64,000 nucleotides of DNA from Luteolibacter sp. Y139 (lineage in GTDB: Bacteria; Verrucomicrobiota; Verrucomicrobiia; Verrucomicrobiales; Akkermansiaceae). Position numbers and translations under genes: made by a program. The DNA lies in NCBI RefSeq assembly GCF_038066715.1, contig NZ_JBBUKT010000004.1:496001-560000 (forward strand). Reading direction: 5' to 3'. This document shows, in pieces, positions 43,531 to 51,730 of the stretch (positions are counted from its first letter, which is position 1; each line of letters starts with the position of its first letter). The notes under the pieces were generated by a model. The model had not been told where the DNA came from and searched no databases. It saw only the letters and a list, made by a program, of their open reading frames with translations.

Positions 43531-43905
43531 TTAGCGCAGGGCTTTGGCGGCGGCGGGGTGGAGCTTGGTCTTTGGGAGGTTGGCGAGGCCCCAGCGGGCG
43601 AGGGGGATGATGACTTCGTGGAGGGATTTGCCGGTGGGGGTGAGCTGGTAGTGGAAGCGGCGGCGGTCTTGGTCGTCGGGGGTCTTGGTGACTAGGCCTT
43701 GCTCGTGGAGGTGCTTGAGGCGGTCGGCGAGGATATTGGTGGCGATGCCTTCGGGGGAGGCGAGGAATTCATCGAAGCGCTGCTTGCCGAGGAAGAGGTC
43801 GCGGATGACGAGCATGGTCCAGCGGTCGCCGAGGAGATCGAGGGCGCAGGCGACCGGGCAGGGGGAACGGCGGGGCAGGGATTGCGATTTCGGTTTCGCG
43901 GGCAC
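43531..43905 (-). CDS. HxlR-family transcriptional regulator
   Basis: About 124 residues from a GTG at 43905. The HxlR core is clear: SPCPVACALDLLGDRWTMLV with the conserved cysteine, IRDLFLGKQRFDEFL, GIATNILADRLKHLHEQGLV and YQLTPTGKSL. HxlR proteins are small winged-helix regulators that often sense electrophiles or oxidants through that cysteine. Longer starts (ATG 43944 or 43989) are rejected because they would place the inverted repeat at 43917-43933 inside the gene. The regulator is divergent from a DinB-like gene that it probably controls. Confidence 0.85.
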   Translation of the reverse strand: MPAKPKSQSLPRRSPCPVACALDLLGDRWTMLVIRDLFLGKQRFDEFLASPEGIATNILADRLKHLHEQGLVTKTPDDQDRRRFHYQLTPTGKSLHEVIIPLARWGLANLPKTKLHPAAAKALR

Positions 43906-43916
43906 GCGGTAAATTA

Positions 43917-43933
43917 ACTTGCAAAGGGCAAGT
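43917..43933. promoter_or_regulatory. Candidate HxlR operator in the divergent promoter
   Basis: ACTTGC and GCAAGT arms with a five-base spacer, 12 bases upstream of the regulator GTG and about 55 bases upstream of the DinB-like gene. The ACTTGC/GCAAGT layout is typical of sites for this regulator family. A further TTGCG-like half site lies at 43951-43956. Confidence 0.6.
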
Positions 43934-43987
43934 GAGGCAAGCATGGGTGATGGGTCGCTTGCGATTTGAAAGTTAAATAGCCGGGCC

Positions 43988-44587
43988 ATGAAAACGACTG
44001 ACAATGCTTCCCCGCAATCTCCTGTGGCCCTGGCACCTCCAGGTGCGGGCTTGCCGTGGCTGGAAAAGAAAATGCTGGGCTATGGCTTGGGGTTGTATTC
44101 CAAGGTGACGGACCGCGAGCGGGCGATGGAGCGCTTTCTGGGGGAGGCGGAGAGCGTGCTATCGCTGGCAACTCCGCTCAGTGAGGAAGAAGGCAGGCGG
44201 GCGGTGCTGGTGAAGCGCTTGCGGGGGATGGAGGACAGCAGTCGCTATTGGTCGCCCTATATGATCGTCCAGCATCTGGTGATCGTGGACAAGGCGATGC
44301 TGATGATGATCCGGATGCTTTCCGCGGGTAAGACGACGGATCGCAAGTCGAGTACGGCTGATGTGAAGCCATCGCCGGATGCAGGACCGGAGGCGCTCGA
44401 TGAATTTCGAGAACTGCTGGTGCGTTGGCAGGAGACGCTTTCAGGGATCCCGGACTTGCGAAGTGGCTCGCGGCATCCGCATCCGTGGTTTGGGCCATTG
44501 GATGCCCATGGGTGGTCCTGTGTGGCGGGGTTGCATCACGGGATTCACCGGAGGCAGATGGAAGCAGTATTGAGAGACCAGAGGTAA
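43988..44587 (+). CDS. DinB/DUF1569-like four-helix protein
   Basis: A 199-residue cytosolic protein, mostly helical. SSRYWSPYMIVQHLVIVDKAMLMMIRML and the C-terminal HHGIHRRQMEAVL place histidines as in DinB-superfamily metal sites, and HPWFGPLDAHGW is a typical middle segment. Many members act as thiol-dependent transferases or detoxification proteins; none can be assigned here. It is divergent from the HxlR regulator gene, which suggests a stress-responsive role. Confidence 0.72.
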   Translation: MKTTDNASPQSPVALAPPGAGLPWLEKKMLGYGLGLYSKVTDRERAMERFLGEAESVLSLATPLSEEEGRRAVLVKRLRGMEDSSRYWSPYMIVQHLVIVDKAMLMMIRMLSAGKTTDRKSSTADVKPSPDAGPEALDEFRELLVRWQETLSGIPDLRSGSRHPHPWFGPLDAHGWSCVAGLHHGIHRRQMEAVLRDQR

Positions 44588-44621
44588 GAGGCCAGAAACC
44601 AGAGGAGAAGTGGCGAGGTGA

Positions 44622-45611
44622 TCAGTGGTGGGGCCACTTCTTGAAGTCGGTGGCGACGGATTCGCCCGAGGTGACATACCAGGCGTAGCCGCTGCGGCGT
44701 TCTTCGCCGATCTCGGCGAGGGTGGCTTTCTTGATGCCATCGCGGTCGCAGAAGAAGGGCTTGCCGGTTTCGAGGTCGTAGAAGCGGGCCCAGAGGGGCT
44801 TGGCGGAGGGGTCCTCGACGATGCGGCCACCATTGGTGCGCTCGAAGCGGATGCCGGTGATCTTTGCGGAGTCGAACCAGGCGACGCCGGCTTCGACTGC
44901 ACGGATGATTTCGGGTGAGGGCTTCTCCAGGGTCATGAGGAAGCGGAGGATGCCGGCGCTTTCGCCGCCGCTGAGGGAGGGGAGTTCGTAGGCGCGGGCC
45001 TTGGCAGGCTCGAAGGTGACTTCATCGTGCTGGGCGCACCAGACGGTGAGTTTGCCAGCGATGGTGATCTGGCATTTCAGGATGCAGGCGATGCCGCGGT
45101 CGAAGGCGTCGGTGGCCTTTTGTTTGCGAGGGGCGTCGAGGAAATCGTAGCCCTGTGAGTCGCGAAGGAAGTCTAACAGGCGGACCATGGAGCCATCGTT
45201 GAAGGTGATGTGGCGCGGGTAGCCTTTGCCGGGCGGAAAGTATTGGGGCCAGCCGCCGTTGGGATACTGGGCTTCGAGGATGTGGTCGTAGCCTTTGAGG
45301 AAGGCGTCGCGATAGGTGGCGTCCTTGGTGGCCTGGAAGGCGTGGGCGAGAAGGCGGAGTTCGCCGGTGGTGGCCTTGTTGTCGAAGGTGCCTTCGAGCT
45401 TTTCGCGGTCGCCGGTGTAGGGCTTGGCGGCGGTGTCCTTGTTCTTCGGCCAGCTGCCTTGCGGGGATTGCCAGGAGAGAACGGTGGCGAGGGTGCGGTG
45501 GCCTTCGTCGGAGCGGAACCAATCGTCGGGCTTGGTGGCGAGTGCGTCGGCGTCGGCGAAGAGCTGGCCGGGGAGAAGCACGGCGGCGAGGAGCAAGAGT
45601 CGGGAGGTCAT
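44622..45611 (-). CDS. Pectate lyase, family PL10
   Basis: A 329-residue secreted lyase: signal peptide (MTSRLLLLAAVLLPGQLFA), then SWQSPQGSWPKNKD, ILEAQYPNGGWPQYFPP (near 115) and ITFNDGSMVRLLDFL, all typical of PL10 pectate lyases, which cleave de-esterified polygalacturonate by beta-elimination. The later RFERTNGGRIVEDPSA and RFYDLETGKPFFCDRDG blocks complete the fold. It is the last gene in a minus-strand run of pectin esterases starting at 48922. The ATG at 45611 is chosen for its signal peptide. Confidence 0.88.
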   Translation of the reverse strand: MTSRLLLLAAVLLPGQLFADADALATKPDDWFRSDEGHRTLATVLSWQSPQGSWPKNKDTAAKPYTGDREKLEGTFDNKATTGELRLLAHAFQATKDATYRDAFLKGYDHILEAQYPNGGWPQYFPPGKGYPRHITFNDGSMVRLLDFLRDSQGYDFLDAPRKQKATDAFDRGIACILKCQITIAGKLTVWCAQHDEVTFEPAKARAYELPSLSGGESAGILRFLMTLEKPSPEIIRAVEAGVAWFDSAKITGIRFERTNGGRIVEDPSAKPLWARFYDLETGKPFFCDRDGIKKATLAEIGEERRSGYAWYVTSGESVATDFKKWPHH

Positions 45612-45768
45612 GGGAATCGTTACGTGCCCGGATGGATGGACTTGCGGGGAGGGGAAAAGATGCAGGGAATCCAAGCTTGGTGTGATTCTTGTGATCCTGG
45701 CGGTGCAGTTCTTTGAAGGGACGAGAGGACTTCTGGTAGTAGGGGTGGTGGACGTGGCGTCCACCCCC

Positions 45769-45795
45769 GTGTCGACTGAAAGTCGACACTCCTTA
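45769..45795. repeat. Palindromic repeat, family 2, copy 4, supplying a stop codon
   Basis: GTGTCGAC-TGAAA-GTCGACAC then TCCTTA. The final TTA is the TAA stop of the alpha/beta hydrolase gene that ends at 45793. A second hairpin (GGTGGACG-TGG-CGTCCACC) precedes it. Confidence 0.75.
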
Positions 45796-46650
45796 TGGGC
45801 CTGTGATTTTGGTGAGCCAAGTGATGGCGGCATCGGGCCAGGCTTTGGCTTCGCGTTCGCAGTGGAGGGCGTAGCCGTGGCCGCCGGTCTTATAGAGGAG
45901 GAATTGGTGAGGGTGCTTGGCTTCTGTTAGAGCGGTATCGTAGAGCTTGCTGCCAGCGACGAATTTCGCGTCGTCCTCGCTGTGGACGATGAGGGTGGGC
46001 GGGATGTTTGCCTGGGGATTGAGGTTGGGGGAGAGGGCGCCTTTGCCATTGTCGAGATAGGCGGGGTAGACGAGCACGGCGAAGTCGGGGCGGCAGCTTT
46101 GTTGATCGATGTCATCGATGGCGGGATAGGCGCGTTCGTCGAAGCGATTGCTGGCGCGGGCGGAGAGGTGGCCGCCGGCGGAGAAGCCGATGACGCCGAG
46201 GCGCTTGGGATCGATGTGCCACTCGGCGGCGCGGGAGCGGGTGAGGCTGAGGGCGCGCTGGATGTCCTGGAGGGCGCCATCGCGGTTGTTAGGCGTGCGG
46301 TATTTGAGGACGAAGGCGGCGATGCCGTTCTTGTTCAACCATGCGGCGATCTCGGTGCCTTCCTTGTCGACGACGGTGTAGGTGTAGCCGCCGCCGGGGC
46401 TGACGATCATGGCGGGGGCGTCCGGTTTTTCGACGGGGAAGAAGCTGAGGGTGGGGCGGCTGACATTGGTGACGCGGGTGGCGTCGGTGCGCTCGGGGGA
46501 ATGAAGGGTCTGGGGTTCGTTTGCGCCTTTGCCGGGCATCTTTCCTTCCGGCCAGAGGTCGACGGTGAGCTTCGCGGCTTTCAAGGCGGGGACGTCTTGG
46601 GCAGAGGCCGCGGCGGCGAGGAGTGTGAGGATGAGGCAGGCGAGCTTCAT
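45793..46650 (-). CDS. Secreted alpha/beta hydrolase, carbohydrate esterase-like (BD-FAE group)
   Basis: A 285-residue exported esterase. Signal peptide (MKLACLILTLLAAAASA), then LTVDLWPEGKMPG and MIVSPGGGYTYTV, nucleophile elbow GFSAGGHL (Ser near 162), acid in HSEDDAKFV and histidine in GGHGYALH. This is the esterase/lipase group annotated as acetyl xylan esterase or BD-FAE-like, found widely in polysaccharide loci. It overlaps the upstream GDSL gene by four bases (ATGA), so the two are translated together. Removal of acetyl or feruloyl groups from pectic polymers is the likely role. Confidence 0.82.
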   Translation of the reverse strand: MKLACLILTLLAAAASAQDVPALKAAKLTVDLWPEGKMPGKGANEPQTLHSPERTDATRVTNVSRPTLSFFPVEKPDAPAMIVSPGGGYTYTVVDKEGTEIAAWLNKNGIAAFVLKYRTPNNRDGALQDIQRALSLTRSRAAEWHIDPKRLGVIGFSAGGHLSARASNRFDERAYPAIDDIDQQSCRPDFAVLVYPAYLDNGKGALSPNLNPQANIPPTLIVHSEDDAKFVAGSKLYDTALTEAKHPHQFLLYKTGGHGYALHCEREAKAWPDAAITWLTKITGP

Positions 46651-47357
46651 GGGGTGATGAGGAGTTCCTTCAGGGAGGGTGCGGCGGTAGGGAGGTCTTT
46701 GATGAGCAGGTCGGCCATGGTGCGGGCGCCTTGTTCATTGAAGTGGGTGGTGTCGCCTTTCTTGTTGGCCATCGCGGCGCTCTTCTCGGGGCCGAGTTGG
46801 GTGACGAGTTGCTTGCTGGAGGCGTGGAGGTCGATGACGGAGACGGTCTTTTCCTTCGCGACTTCCTTCATGGCGTCGGCGTAGGGTTGGAGGGTGTCTT
46901 CCAAGGTGCCATCGGCGGCGAAAGTTCGGCGGGCCACGGGGGTGATGAGAATGGGCGTCGCTGAGATGGCGCGGGAATCATCGATGTAGCGGCGGAGGAA
47001 GTCCTTGTAGGTGGTGGCAGCGTCGGTGGACTCGGGTTTGTCCGGCGCGTGCGAGTCATTGTGGCCGAACTGGATGAGGACGTAGGCGGGCTTTGCGGCG
47101 AGGGCTTTTTCCCAGAGGCCTTCCTTGATGAAGGTCCTGGTGCTGCGGCCGGCCTTGGCGAGATTGGTGACGGCGACGGTGCCGGGGCGGAAATGCTCGG
47201 CGATGAATTGGCCCCAGCCGCGGTCGGGACGCTCCGGGGCGTAGTCGCAGACGGTGGAGTCGCCGACGATGGCGATGGATTCCTCAGCGAAGGCTAGCGC
47301 GGGAAGCGTGATCACCGCGGCGACGCATCGGAGGAAGGTGAGGCGGAGGAGACTCAT
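46647..47357 (-). CDS. Rhamnogalacturonan acetylesterase-like GDSL hydrolase (CE12 type)
   Basis: A 236-residue secreted SGNH hydrolase. The blocks IVGDSTVCDY, LAKAGRSTRTF, IQFGHNDSHA and DTTHFNEQGA match rhamnogalacturonan acetylesterases of CE12 (GDST, GHND, and Asp/His near 205). It would remove acetyl groups from rhamnogalacturonan I before lyase action, which fits the PL11 lyase nearby. It overlaps its neighbours on both sides by four bases, a tightly coupled operon arrangement. Confidence 0.88.
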   Translation of the reverse strand: MSLLRLTFLRCVAAVITLPALAFAEESIAIVGDSTVCDYAPERPDRGWGQFIAEHFRPGTVAVTNLAKAGRSTRTFIKEGLWEKALAAKPAYVLIQFGHNDSHAPDKPESTDAATTYKDFLRRYIDDSRAISATPILITPVARRTFAADGTLEDTLQPYADAMKEVAKEKTVSVIDLHASSKQLVTQLGPEKSAAMANKKGDTTHFNEQGARTMADLLIKDLPTAAPSLKELLITP

Positions 47358-48094
47358 TTCTTCTTGGCCTCGGTACGGGCTTTCTCCAGCAGGTCGCGAA
47401 TGGTCGGCCAGGTGACGGCGAGGCTGGGCTCGCTTTGCGGGTGGATACCATCGGCGACATTCTTTTCGTAGCGCTGGGGGTCGTCCTTCTTGATCTTGGC
47501 CCAGTTCGGATAGTGGTCGGCGAGGGGGAGGTGGTTCTTTTGGGCGTAGCTACGATAAACGTCGTAGTAGGACTCGAGCTCGGGGCGGTCGGTGCCGTAT
47601 TTTTTGGCGGGGTTCGAGGGGGAGTCCCAGGCGGGATTCATGGTCTGGAGGATGAGGTTGATCTCGGGATTTTGTTTCCGGAGGGCCTGCACCATCTGGT
47701 CGAGATTGGCCTCTGACTTTTCGCGGGAGATGTTGTGCTTGGTGGCGGCGTCGTTGGCGGAGAACTCGATGAAGACGAGGTCCGGGTGGCGGTCGAGGAC
47801 GCGCTTCTGGAGGTTCTCGACGCCCCAGTTCGAGTGCATGCCGGCCTTGGCGGCATTGGTGAAGGTGACTTGGCCGGGGAATTCCTTGTCGAAGTATTCC
47901 TGCACGGCTTTTGCCCATGCGCCATTGATGGAGAGGCTGGTGCCGTAGATGACGACGGTTTGTTTTTTGCCGGACTGGAGGTTCTTGAAGACGGTGGCGG
48001 GTAGTGGGGTTTCTTCGGCGGTGGCGTATGCGGCGACTGTTAGGAGGAGCGGCAGCAGGAGGGCGCGCAAGCGTTTGAGAAGGGAGCGGATCAT
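47354..48094 (-). CDS. SGNH/GDSL hydrolase of the pectin operon
   Basis: A 246-residue exported SGNH hydrolase. Signal peptide (LRALLLPLLLTVAAYATA), then YGTSLSINGAW (Ser block with GTS in place of the more usual GDS), AKAGMHSNWG, FSANDAATKH (Asn block) and DGIHPQSEPS (Asp/His). It resembles the GDSL proteins common in verrucomicrobial polysaccharide loci. Its exact ester substrate is unknown; position between two other esterases suggests pectin or rhamnogalacturonan deacylation. It overlaps the next gene by four bases and starts 15 bases after the upstream gene stops. Confidence 0.82.
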   Translation of the reverse strand: MIRSLLKRLRALLLPLLLTVAAYATAEETPLPATVFKNLQSGKKQTVVIYGTSLSINGAWAKAVQEYFDKEFPGQVTFTNAAKAGMHSNWGVENLQKRVLDRHPDLVFIEFSANDAATKHNISREKSEANLDQMVQALRKQNPEINLILQTMNPAWDSPSNPAKKYGTDRPELESYYDVYRSYAQKNHLPLADHYPNWAKIKKDDPQRYEKNVADGIHPQSEPSLAVTWPTIRDLLEKARTEAKKK

Positions 48095-48109
48095 GGAGAG
48101 TAGCGGGTG

Positions 48110-48922
48110 TTAGGGTTTCTTCTTTGGCTTCTGCAGGTCCTTCATGGCAGTGGCGAAGCGGGTGCCGAATTCCTTGGCGCCTTCGGTGTTGAAGTGGAGC
48201 TTGTCGCCCTTGTGGCCGAGGCCGGCGGAGTCGGCGTAACCGGTGTGTGGGACGGTATCGGGGATCTTCTTGATGGCGGCTTGAACAGTGGCGGCGCAGG
48301 GGAACTTCTCGGGTGTGAGCGCGAGGAACTCGCCGAGCTGGCCGACGACGATGGGGAGGTCGGGTTGGGAGAGGTCTTTCCGCAGGTCCTTGAGCATGCC
48401 GGTGAGGCGGGTGCCGTAGGTGTCGGCATTCTCGGGCTTCTCGGTGTCGGACTCGCCCTGGTGCCAGAGGACGCCTTTGATCACGCCGTCCTTCGAGGCG
48501 GCCTTGGCACGCTCGATGGCTTGTTTGTAGAGGTCGCCGTCTTTCACCCAGCGCTTGAGGGGCGTGCCGCCGACGGCGCAGGGGATGAGGCCGATGGTGA
48601 CCTTGGGGTTCTTCTCATCCTTGAGCATCTCGGTGGCGAAGGAGAGGCCGGGGCCGATGCCGGGCTCGATGGCACCGATCTTGGGATGCAGCGGGTCCTT
48701 TGCTATGACCCACTGGCCCTCGGGATTCAGCGAGAGAATGCGCGGGTTTTCCGCCGAGGTGTCCATGCCCTTCCGATCCCGGCCGACCATGTTCGACTGG
48801 CCCATGAGGAGGTAGAGGTGGAAGTTCTCCTTCGCTGGGAGCGGCGTTGTGGCGGGCTTGGATTGAGCGTGGGTGGGGCCTGTGAAAAGGCAGGCGAGGA
48901 CGATGGCGAGAATCCGGCGCAT
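48110..48922 (-). CDS. Carbohydrate acetylesterase, CE6/sialate O-acetylesterase-like SGNH
   Basis: A 270-residue secreted SGNH esterase: signal peptide (MRRILAIVLACLFTGPTHA), LYLLMGQSNMVGRD (Ser block), PCAVGGTPLKRWVKD, LWHQGESDTEKPENAD and DKLHFNTEGAKEFG (Asp/His). This matches CE6 acetyl xylan esterases and the sialate O-acetylesterase-like group. Since it heads a run of pectin genes, acetylated plant or algal pectin is the likelier target. The first gene of the run from 48922 to 44622. Confidence 0.85.
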   Translation of the reverse strand: MRRILAIVLACLFTGPTHAQSKPATTPLPAKENFHLYLLMGQSNMVGRDRKGMDTSAENPRILSLNPEGQWVIAKDPLHPKIGAIEPGIGPGLSFATEMLKDEKNPKVTIGLIPCAVGGTPLKRWVKDGDLYKQAIERAKAASKDGVIKGVLWHQGESDTEKPENADTYGTRLTGMLKDLRKDLSQPDLPIVVGQLGEFLALTPEKFPCAATVQAAIKKIPDTVPHTGYADSAGLGHKGDKLHFNTEGAKEFGTRFATAMKDLQKPKKKP

Positions 48923-49010
48923 AGGGTTTCGAGGCCTACTAGAGCGGATCGGATGCTGTATGACAACTAACCTTATTGAAGGAGGGCGGCCCTACTTTCC
49001 GCTCCGGGTT

Positions 49011-49475
49011 TCAGCGCTTCTCGGAGAGGCCTCCGGTTGCCATGCCTCGCAGCCCCAGATTGCTGAGTGCATCGGCGGGAGTGAAGATCACCGCGGTGGC
49101 GTGGCTGTATTTCTTTCCTTCCGGCGGGGCCTTGAGCTTAAAGCGGATCCCTGAGTCCGCGTAGTCGGCGAAGGTATGGTTCGCGGTCTTGTTATGAGTG
49201 ATCGCGGTCAGGTCCTCGGTGATCGTGTCATTGAAGAAGATCGCGAGGACTTGGCCCTTCTGGAGCTTTGGATCGGGAACGGCGAATTCGAACTCCTTGA
49301 GCAAGGGTGCTGCCTTGGCCGGATCATTCGTCCAGACATTGAGGCGGCGATCGGTGGCGTCGCGGAGGAAGGTGCGCTGGTCGTGGATGACCTTGTGCTC
49401 GATTGGCTTCAACTCCACGGCGTGAGCGAGTCCGGCTACGAGGGTCGCAAGGATCGAAAACCAAAGTGCTTTCAT
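49011..49475 (-). CDS. Secreted protein of unknown function
   Basis: A 154-residue exported protein with a signal peptide (MKALWFSILATLVAGLAHA) and a short beta-rich mature part (AVELKPIEHKVIHDQRTFLRDATD, LAIFFNDTITEDLTAI). No cysteine pair, membrane segment or recognised motif is visible. It is followed by a second unknown gene in the same direction (49521-49865) and preceded by the pectin operon; no functional link can be shown. Confidence 0.65.
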   Translation of the reverse strand: MKALWFSILATLVAGLAHAVELKPIEHKVIHDQRTFLRDATDRRLNVWTNDPAKAAPLLKEFEFAVPDPKLQKGQVLAIFFNDTITEDLTAITHNKTANHTFADYADSGIRFKLKAPPEGKKYSHATAVIFTPADALSNLGLRGMATGGLSEKR

Positions 49476-49520
49476 GCGTCGATCATTCTCCGCCCAGTTG
49501 TTTTGTCTGGCGAGGAAACT

Positions 49521-49865
49521 CTACTGTCCAAGAATGGCTGCGCGGACGGAAGGATTCACAAGGATCTTGCTACCGATGGGCACTTCGTCAGGGGTGCGAT
49601 CCGTTAGCCAAACGGTGATCGGCCAGCGGGCTTCTATCGGGACCTTGGGATCGCGGATATTCAGATGAGTCACGTTGATCTGAGCAGTGGCTGGCAGCTC
49701 ACTCCCATCCGGTCTGACAACGGTGACCTGCTCCTGCCGCTCTCTCCAGCCGTTCTCCTTCCAAGTTTTCGGCATGTGGAAATGGGGCGACAAAATGAGC
49801 ATGTGCGCGCCCGGCCTGTCGATGTAGAAGACCTGCTCAACGGTGAGGAGTTCCTGTCGTTCCAT
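49521..49865 (-). CDS. Small hypothetical protein
   Basis: A 114-residue cytosolic-looking protein (MERQELLTVEQVFYIDRPGAHMLILSPHF, ATAQINVTHLNIRDPKVPIEARWPITVWL). It reads as a compact beta-domain with normal coding composition but matches no family I can name. The gene ends 45 bases before the start of the secreted protein gene at 49475. Confidence 0.55.
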   Translation of the reverse strand: MERQELLTVEQVFYIDRPGAHMLILSPHFHMPKTWKENGWRERQEQVTVVRPDGSELPATAQINVTHLNIRDPKVPIEARWPITVWLTDRTPDEVPIGSKILVNPSVRAAILGQ

Positions 49866-49974
49866 TGGGTGGCTTGTTCACCGATCGCTCCACCTTTCCT
49901 TTGGATCCAACGAATCGAAGTGAAGCATCCGCGCGCGGATGGCGTAGCCGATCAAAGGACGAAGGGGAAGTTGC

Positions 49975-50014
49975 AAGGTGCTTCGGGCAACCGCACTCGG
50001 AGAGTGCGGACCAC
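49975..50014. repeat. Palindromic repeat, family 3, copy 3
   Basis: AAGGTGCTTCGG flank, then CCGCACTC-GGA-GAGTGCGG followed by ACCAC; the stem differs from copy 1 by a compensating base pair change, which supports a role as structured DNA or RNA. Confidence 0.8.
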
Positions 50015-50042
50015 GATGGCCTGGGGCGGACTTTGAGAGGGA

Positions 50043-51578
50043 TTACTTGCCGAAGGTAATCTTCAGCACTTGGGCCAAGGGGTCGTTAGCGCTGTTAGGC
50101 AGTTCGATTTCGAGGGCCTTGGTGTCACGCTTGAATTTGAGGGAGCCGTTGTCGCCGAGGAGTTCGATTTTTGAGATGGTGGGAGCGCCGGGTTTTTCGG
50201 CGAGGGAAGGGAGGGTGATGTTTTTGGCGGGCTTGCCGGGGAGGATGGCGTAGAGGGTGTCGCCCTTGATGGTGAAGCGGGCTTTGCCGTCGGCTGGTTG
50301 GGTCCAAGGGCGGGTGCCGTAGATGGCTTCGCCGTGTTTGCCGAGCCACTTGCCGATGGCGAGGAGGGTGTCCTGTTGTTCCTTGGGGATGGTGCCGTCG
50401 GCCTTGGGGGCGAGATTGAGGAGGTAGAAGCCGCCCTTGCTGACGGTGTCGACGAGCTTGCCGAGGATGGCATCGGGGCCGAAGACCCGCATGTCCTCGG
50501 TGTAGCCCCAGGAGGTGCCGATGGGGTCATCGACCATCCATGCGCCGGGGCGGATGTTCGAGGGGGAGCGGCCGCCGACTTTCTCGAAGTCGATGATGGA
50601 ACCGACTTGCTCGGTGTCCTTGTTCGATGGGGCGTAGGCGACGAACTTGGTGGAGAGGGAGACTTCCTTTTTCCATGAAGTCGCACGGTTGTAGTAGTAG
50701 GCGGCGACGCGGAGCTTGAGGGGATCGAGGAGGCGGAGGTTCACGCCATTGTCGAACCAGAGGAGGTCGGGCTGATACTTGTCGATGAGCTCGAAGTTCC
50801 GCTCCATCCAATCGGCGAGGAAAGCAGACTGCGCTTCATCGCTGCGGTCGGCGACGTGGTAGAAGCCTTTCCACTTGGGGTCGAAGAGGTCGGCCTTGGC
50901 CTTGTCGAGGCGAGCGAGGACTTCTTTCGAGGGATCGATGAAGGTGAAGTTCTCGATGCCGTGATTGGAGACGCCGAACTTGAGGCCCTTGGCGCGGGAG
51001 GCGGCGGCGAGTTCGCCGATGAGGTCGCGCTTGGGGCCCATGGCCTTGGCGTTGAAGGGAGTGATCTTGCTGTCCCAGAGGGCGAAGTTGTCGTGATGCT
51101 GGGCGCAGGGAAGGACGACTTTGGCGCCGGACTTGTAGAAGAGGTCGGCCCAGTCGGTGGCGTTGAATTTTTCCGCGGTGAAGAGCGGGATGAAGTCCTT
51201 GTAGCCGAACTTCTCCGGCGGGCCGAATTTGTCGGTGTGCCACTTGAGGTCGGCGGCGTAGAGGTGCTTCTCATACCACTCATTGCGATGAGCGGAGACG
51301 GAGTAGAGGCCCCAGTGCATGAAGATGCCGAACTTGGCGTCGGCGAACCATGATGGGGTTTCGTAGTTGGTGCGGATGGAGTCCCAGTCGGGCTTGAAGG
51401 GGCCGGGTGGGAGCGGGGTGGATGAGAGTTTGTTGGCGTTCGCGACGATGGATGGTGTGGCGGGCGGGCCCATCACGCCGTAGTCGTAGGGGCCGGTGTT
51501 AGTGACGCCGGCGGGGTCGGGTTTGGGGAGGGCGAGGAGAGGGGTGGTGAGGGTGAGGAGAAGGAGGCGGGAGATCAT
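50043..51578 (-). CDS. Alpha-L-fucosidase, family GH29
   Basis: A 511-residue secreted fucosidase. Signal peptide (MISRLLLLTLTTPLLA), then the GH29 barrel: WFADAKFGIFMHWGLYSV near the start, VVLPCAQHHDNFALWDS, GVSNHGIENF, and the nucleophile block PDLLWFDNGVN (Asp near 275). A C-terminal beta-sandwich (about 440-511) follows. It would remove alpha-fucose from glycans; in this position fucosylated pectin side chains or algal glycans are likely. The signal peptide decides the start at 51578. Confidence 0.9.
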   Translation of the reverse strand: MISRLLLLTLTTPLLALPKPDPAGVTNTGPYDYGVMGPPATPSIVANANKLSSTPLPPGPFKPDWDSIRTNYETPSWFADAKFGIFMHWGLYSVSAHRNEWYEKHLYAADLKWHTDKFGPPEKFGYKDFIPLFTAEKFNATDWADLFYKSGAKVVLPCAQHHDNFALWDSKITPFNAKAMGPKRDLIGELAAASRAKGLKFGVSNHGIENFTFIDPSKEVLARLDKAKADLFDPKWKGFYHVADRSDEAQSAFLADWMERNFELIDKYQPDLLWFDNGVNLRLLDPLKLRVAAYYYNRATSWKKEVSLSTKFVAYAPSNKDTEQVGSIIDFEKVGGRSPSNIRPGAWMVDDPIGTSWGYTEDMRVFGPDAILGKLVDTVSKGGFYLLNLAPKADGTIPKEQQDTLLAIGKWLGKHGEAIYGTRPWTQPADGKARFTIKGDTLYAILPGKPAKNITLPSLAEKPGAPTISKIELLGDNGSLKFKRDTKALEIELPNSANDPLAQVLKITFGK

Positions 51579-51697
51579 GGCTGGCTGGTGATGATGGGCG
51601 GGTGGCGGAGCGGGCTCTGCACTGGCTTCCGCATTCTCACGAATGCGCCTACGGAGGGTTGGGGGCGAGCCTGTGGTGGAGAGCCGTCGTGGGACCA

Positions 51698-51730
51698 TTC
51701 GGGCGGAATGAATTCCGCGCTCCCAGTGGG
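51698..51730. repeat. Palindromic repeat, family 1, copy 4
   Basis: TTCGGGC, then GCGGAATGAATTCCGC and GCTCCCAGTGGG. It lies directly after the stop codon of the PL11 gene. Confidence 0.85.
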
